Shown here: piece after piece, positions 24,342 through 28,026 of the stretch
Numbering within the stretch: the first letter of the stretch is position 1
Layout: every line of letters begins with the position of its first letter
Source of the DNA: Proteobacteria bacterium UBA6920
GTDB lineage: Bacteria > Pseudomonadota > Gammaproteobacteria > SG8-11
NCBI GenBank assembly: GCA_002448875.1
Contig: DKAS01000186.1
Location: 1 to 28,026 of the forward strand
Length of the DNA stretch: 28,026 nucleotides
Direction of reading: 5' to 3'
Position numbers and translations under genes: made by a program
Notes under the pieces: generated by a model
What the model saw: the letters and a program-made list of their open reading frames with translations, nothing else
The model's database searches: none
Told to the model about the DNA's origin: nothing

Positions 24342-24821
24342 CTAGTTAACTTTGTAGAAATATCTCACGCCCCGCATCAGCTGGAAAAACCAGGGCCAGA
24401 GCAGGGCGCTGCTCAGAGTGGGCAGCCAGTAGGTCCAGCTCTGCGGCGACTGGCCGATGATGCCTTTGACCCACAGAATGATGATCTGGCTCAGGCCCAC
24501 CAGGATCAGCACGCTCAGGGCCTGCTGCCAGGGCGGAAACACGCGGATGCGTTGATGCAGCTTCAGTCCCAGCCAGGCCACCGTCGCCAGCGCCAGCGCA
24601 TACTGGCCCAGCAGGGCGCCCTTGGCCACGTCCACCACCAGGCCAGCCAGCCAGCCGAAGCCGACGCCGATGCGTTCGGGCAACGCCAGGCACCAGTAGA
24701 TCAGGACCATGGTCACTGCCTCCGGGCGCAGTTTCGCCGCCCAGTCGGGCAGCGGCACGATGGCGATCGCCAGGGCGGCAACGAAGGTAAGCAGAATGAC
24801 GACGACGCTGCTGGTTCTCAC
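24342..24821 (-). CDS. mreD: Rod shape-determining protein MreD
   Basis: Small hydrophobic protein of 159 residues with about five membrane helices, part of the elongasome core with MreC. Family features are WRPEAVTMVLIYW-like sequence (here LRPEAVTMVLIYWCLALPERIGVGFGWLAGLVVDV, given in part) and GALLGQYALALA. The start is GTG at 24821, overlapping the mreC stop by four bases (GTGA), so the two are translationally coupled. Its position between mreC and mrdA is the standard one. Confidence 0.96.
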   Translation of the reverse strand: MRTSSVVVILLTFVAALAIAIVPLPDWAAKLRPEAVTMVLIYWCLALPERIGVGFGWLAGLVVDVAKGALLGQYALALATVAWLGLKLHQRIRVFPPWQQALSVLILVGLSQIIILWVKGIIGQSPQSWTYWLPTLSSALLWPWFFQLMRGVRYFYKVN

Positions 24822-25729
24822 GGCGTGGTCTCCGGTGCGGGCGGGGTGGGGGTGGCGGCGCCTTCGCCGGCGGGTTCGACCGGTTCCGACAGGTCCGGTT
24901 TATTGAGCCGGCTTTCCGGCCAGACCATCAGCACTTCGCGGTTGCGATCCAGCTTCGCGGTGGGCTCCGCCGTAATCTGCGCATAGGGCTGCGCCGGGTC
25001 GGTGTCGATGCGGGTGATGCGGGCCACCGGATAGCCCGGCGGGAAGCGGCCGCCCAGACCGGAAGTGATCAGCAGGTCGCCCACCTGGATGTCGGTGTTG
25101 TTGGGCATATTGGGCAGGTCCAGCTGCTGCTGGTTGCCGGTGCCGACGGCGATGGCGCGCACGCCGTTGCGGTTGACCTGGACCGGAATGGCGTGGTTGG
25201 GGTCGGTGATCAGCATGGCGATGCTGTTGAGCGCCGCCACGTGGACGATTTGCCCCATGACGCCATCGGCGTCGAGTATCGGTTGGCCTTCGTACACGTT
25301 GAAATCCAGCCCCTTGTTGATGACCAGTTGCCGGGAAAACGGGTCCAGGTCCACGGCGATCACCTCGCCGATCTGAATTTTTTCCCCCACCCGCTTCGAC
25401 GAATGCAGCAGCTCGCGCAGGCGCTGATTTTCCGCTTCGATGGAATTGAGTTTCTGCAGCTGGGTTTTCAGTAGGGTATTTTGCATCTTCAGCTGGCCAT
25501 TTTCGTCTTCCAGCTGCGAGCGGGACTGCAGGCTTTCGCCTACCCAGTAACCGGCGTTGACCGGAATATTAACCAGGTGCTGGACCGGCAGGACAAACAG
25601 GGAGATCGCCGCACGTACCGGCTGCAGCTGCTGTGAGCGGTGATCTATGGTCATCAGGGTGATGGAGAGGATGACCAGGACGACCAAGCGCACGGTAATC
25701 GTGGGGCCTTGGGCGAAAATCTGCTTGAT
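24818..25729 (-). CDS. mreC: Rod shape-determining protein MreC, probable ATC start
   Basis: Bitopic protein (303 residues from 25729) with one membrane helix, a coiled coil (about 67-110) and a periplasmic beta domain (VVAVDLDPFS-like, INKGLDFNVYEGQPILDADGVMG, LLITSGLGGRFPPGYPVA). The first ordinary start, GTG at 25693, falls inside the membrane-proximal segment. In-frame upstream codons read I-K-Q-I-F-A-Q-G-P-T-I-T before it, matching the universal MreC start (M-K-P-I-F-S-R-G-P-S-L in E. coli). The codon at the expected Met is ATC (25729-25727) with GGAGG six bases upstream, and a stop four codons further up. ATC is therefore chosen as the probable start. A promoter and a hairpin precede it. 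Confidence 0.9.
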   Translation of the reverse strand: MKQIFAQGPTITVRLVVLVILSITLMTIDHRSQQLQPVRAAISLFVLPVQHLVNIPVNAGYWVGESLQSRSQLEDENGQLKMQNTLLKTQLQKLNSIEAENQRLRELLHSSKRVGEKIQIGEVIAVDLDPFSRQLVINKGLDFNVYEGQPILDADGVMGQIVHVAALNSIAMLITDPNHAIPVQVNRNGVRAIAVGTGNQQQLDLPNMPNNTDIQVGDLLITSGLGGRFPPGYPVARITRIDTDPAQPYAQITAEPTAKLDRNREVLMVWPESRLNKPDLSEPVEPAGEGAATPTPPAPETTP

Positions 25730-25750
25730 GGGAAACCTCCGTCATGGAAA

Positions 25751-25776
25751 CCCCGCCGGCGCGGTCCTGCCCGGGG
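25751..25776 (-). promoter_or_regulatory. GC-rich hairpin in the mreC leader
   Basis: CCCCG (25751-25755) pairs with CGGGG (25772-25776), with a further short inner stem after a two-base bulge. On the minus strand three T residues follow. It lies between mreB and the mreC Shine-Dalgarno, so it could lower mreCD relative to mreB as a partial terminator or protect the mRNA. T-run is too short for a confident terminator. Confidence 0.3.
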
Positions 25777-25805
25777 GGCCATGCTGTCCGGTAAAGAGGT
25801 CTGGA

Positions 25806-26899
<1,094 letters not shown>

Positions 26900-26927
26900 T
26901 TAAAAATCTAATTTGGCAATCGGCTGG

Positions 26928-26956
26928 ATTATGAGCGAGCTTTGGGCCTGCTGCAA
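26928..26956 (-). promoter_or_regulatory. Candidate mreB promoter
   Basis: On the minus strand TTGCAG (26956-26951) and CATAAT (26933-26928) are separated by exactly 17 bases. The -10 matches 5 of 6 consensus bases and the -35 matches TTG only. The transcript would start near 26921, with a leader of about 50 bases. A second pair (TTGCCA with TATCAA, 15-base spacer) nearer the gene is a weaker alternative. Confidence 0.42.
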
Positions 26957-26962
26957 GGGTCG

Positions 26963-26989
26963 CCCCGGATTTCTTTTGCCTTTCCGGGG
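26963..26989. repeat. Perfect 7-bp inverted repeat upstream of mreB promoter
   Basis: CCCCGGA (26963-26969) and TCCGGGG (26983-26989) are exact reverse complements around a 13-base pyrimidine-rich spacer. Centre-to-centre spacing of 20 bases equals two helical turns, as in many dimeric repressor sites. It lies just upstream of the candidate -35 of mreB. It could be an operator or a chance hairpin. Confidence 0.35.
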
Positions 26990-27159
26990 ATTCCAGGCGA
27001 TCTTTGCTTGCCTCCACCGTGTTGCCGAAACACCTTAAAACCTCGTTCACGGTTATCTGACGGCGCCACAAACTCGACGGCGAGACATGTCATGAACGGC
27101 GAAATGCCTGATCTCAGTCTGACAATGCAATTTATTTGCCGTAGTGTAACGGCCGGTGC

Positions 27160-27168
27160 TGTGATAAT
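27160..27168 (+). promoter_or_regulatory. Extended -10 of a candidate gatC promoter
   Basis: TGTGATAAT fits an extended -10 (TGn followed by GATAAT). There is no good -35 hexamer at the right distance, which extended -10 promoters can tolerate. The start point would be near 27175, about 23 bases before gatC, followed by a T-rich stretch and GGAG. Confidence 0.42.
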
Positions 27169-27197
27169 GTTTAGTTTTTTTTGGAGCTGACCATCGT

Positions 27198-27485
27198 ATG
27201 TCTTTATCGCGCGAGGATGTGGTGAGAATCGCTCACCTGGCCCGTCTGCAAATCGACGAAGACAAGATTCCGGACTACGCCCGAAACCTCAGCAATATTT
27301 TGCAGCTGGTGGAGCAGATGTCGGCGGTCGATACGTCGCGTGTGGTGCCCATGGCGCATCCCTTGGACACGGTGCAGCGTTTGCGCGAGGATGTGATATC
27401 CGAAACCAACCAGCGGGATCATTTTCAGAAACACGCCCCCAGCGTGGAAAATGGCCTGTATCTTGTGCCTAAAGTCATTGAATAG
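27198..27485 (+). CDS. gatC: Aspartyl/glutamyl-tRNA amidotransferase subunit C
   Basis: GatC is the 95-residue belt subunit that holds GatA and GatB together in the enzyme that makes Gln-tRNA(Gln) and/or Asn-tRNA(Asn) by transamidation. The sequence has the family start SLSREDVVRIAHLARLQID, the helix NLSNILQLVEQM and VVPMAHPLDTVQRLREDV, ending NGLYLVPKVIE. ATG at 27198 has GGAG about 11 bases upstream, a long spacing. gatA follows after 20 bases. Confidence 0.97.
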   Translation: MSLSREDVVRIAHLARLQIDEDKIPDYARNLSNILQLVEQMSAVDTSRVVPMAHPLDTVQRLREDVISETNQRDHFQKHAPSVENGLYLVPKVIE

Positions 27486-27505
27486 CGCCGATCTTGTAGC
27501 AATCT

Positions 27506-28026
27506 ATGCATAACTTGTCACTTTCTGAACTGGCCGCGGGCCTGCGGGATAAGCGGTTTTCCAGCGTCGAACTGACGCAGGCTTACCTGGACCGTATCGC
27601 GCGATACGACGGCAAAATCAATAGTTTCGTTACGGTTACGAAGGACGGGGCCCTGGCCCAGGCCGCTGCGGCCGACCAGGCGCGCCAGGCCGGCCACGGC
27701 GGTCCGCTGTGCGGAATTCCGCTGGCGCACAAGGATATCTTTTGTACCAACGGCGTGCGCACCAGTTGCGGTTCGCGCATGCTGGACAATTTCATCGCCC
27801 CCTACGACGCCACCGTGGTCACGCGCCTGCGCGATGCGCAGATGGTGATGCTGGGCAAGACCAATATGGACGAATTTGCCATGGGCTCGTCCACTGAAAA
27901 CTCGGGGTATAAAATTACCCGCAACCCCTGGGATCTGGCGTATGTGCCGGGCGGATCCAGCGGCGGCTCGGCAGCGGCGGTTGCCGCCGATATGTGCCTG
28001 GGCGCTTTAGGCTCGGATACGGGAGG
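27506..28026 (+). CDS. gatA: Aspartyl/glutamyl-tRNA amidotransferase subunit A (3' end cut by window)
   Basis: The ATG at 27506 opens a frame that runs off the window edge after 173 codons: [20 protein letters not shown] at the start, then [30 protein letters not shown] and [13 protein letters not shown]. This is the amidase-signature subunit that releases ammonia from glutamine. The triad Lys is Lys76, the cis-Ser is Ser151; the nucleophile serine of GSDTGGS lies just beyond the last base. It follows gatC after 20 bases, and gatB is expected next. Confidence 0.97.
   Translation, partial: MHNLSLSELAAGLRDKRFSSVELTQAYLDRIARYDGKINSFVTVTKDGALAQAAAADQARQAGHGGPLCGIPLAHKDIFCTNGVRTSCGSRMLDNFIAPYDATVVTRLRDAQMVMLGKTNMDEFAMGSSTENSGYKITRNPWDLAYVPGGSSGGSAAAVAADMCLGALGSDTG

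Noticed and set aside
22552..24345. 597-residue plus-strand open frame opposite mrdA
   Set aside because: Antisense shadow of PBP2; no domain or ribosome-binding site supports it.

Overview
The window looks like chromosomal DNA of a GC-rich gammaproteobacterium. The first block (thioredoxin, secB, gpsA, trmL) matches the enterobacterial grxC-secB-gpsA-cysE-trmL neighbourhood. The last blocks (lipA-lipB-ybeD-aminotransferase-dacA and rlpA-mltB-rodA-mrdA-mreD-mreC-mreB, opposed to gatCA) are also a typical gammaproteobacterial arrangement. The species cannot be named from what is visible. No rRNA, tRNA, insertion sequence, phage gene or CRISPR array was seen.

Layout. (1) 1-3282 holds housekeeping genes: the end of a TrxC-like thioredoxin, SecB and GpsA rightward, TrmL leftward, and a class 1B dihydroorotate dehydrogenase rightward with no PyrK partner in view. 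(2) 3448-15446 is a compact rightward operon for an MSHA-type type IV pilus machine, in the order mshM, mshL, mshN, mshE, mshG, a PilM/PilN-like fusion (mshI position), a PilO-like protein (mshJ position), a PilP-like protein (mshK position), and two prepilin-like proteins that share an LPCPD module. Genes overlap or nearly touch throughout. A sigma-54-like -24/-12 element lies upstream. (3) 15450-19337 leftward holds dacA, a D-amino-acid aminotransferase, ybeD, lipB and lipA. (4) 19447-26872 leftward is the cell-elongation operon mreB-mreC-mreD-mrdA-rodA-mltB-rlpA. (5) 27198-28026 rightward holds gatC and the start of gatA.

How the genes work together. The pilus block supplies a secretin with its ATPase/SPOR partner, a c-di-GMP-binding assembly ATPase, the platform protein and an inner-membrane alignment complex. 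It ends in two unusual pilin-like subunits, but the major pilin and prepilin peptidase are not in the window. The leftward genes build and trim peptidoglycan: MreBCD, PBP2 and RodA synthesise, MltB, RlpA and DacA remodel. Lipoylation genes ride at the end.

The points most worth a second look are: MreC appears to begin at an ATC codon with a perfect Shine-Dalgarno sequence; the 500-residue pilin-like protein carries four consecutive tryptophans and a five-cysteine tail; the LPCPD pair looks like a dedicated minor-pilin pair; MshE carries an intact c-di-GMP-binding motif; and the pilus operon has a sigma-54-like promoter. All annotation is from reading the sequence; no database search was run.
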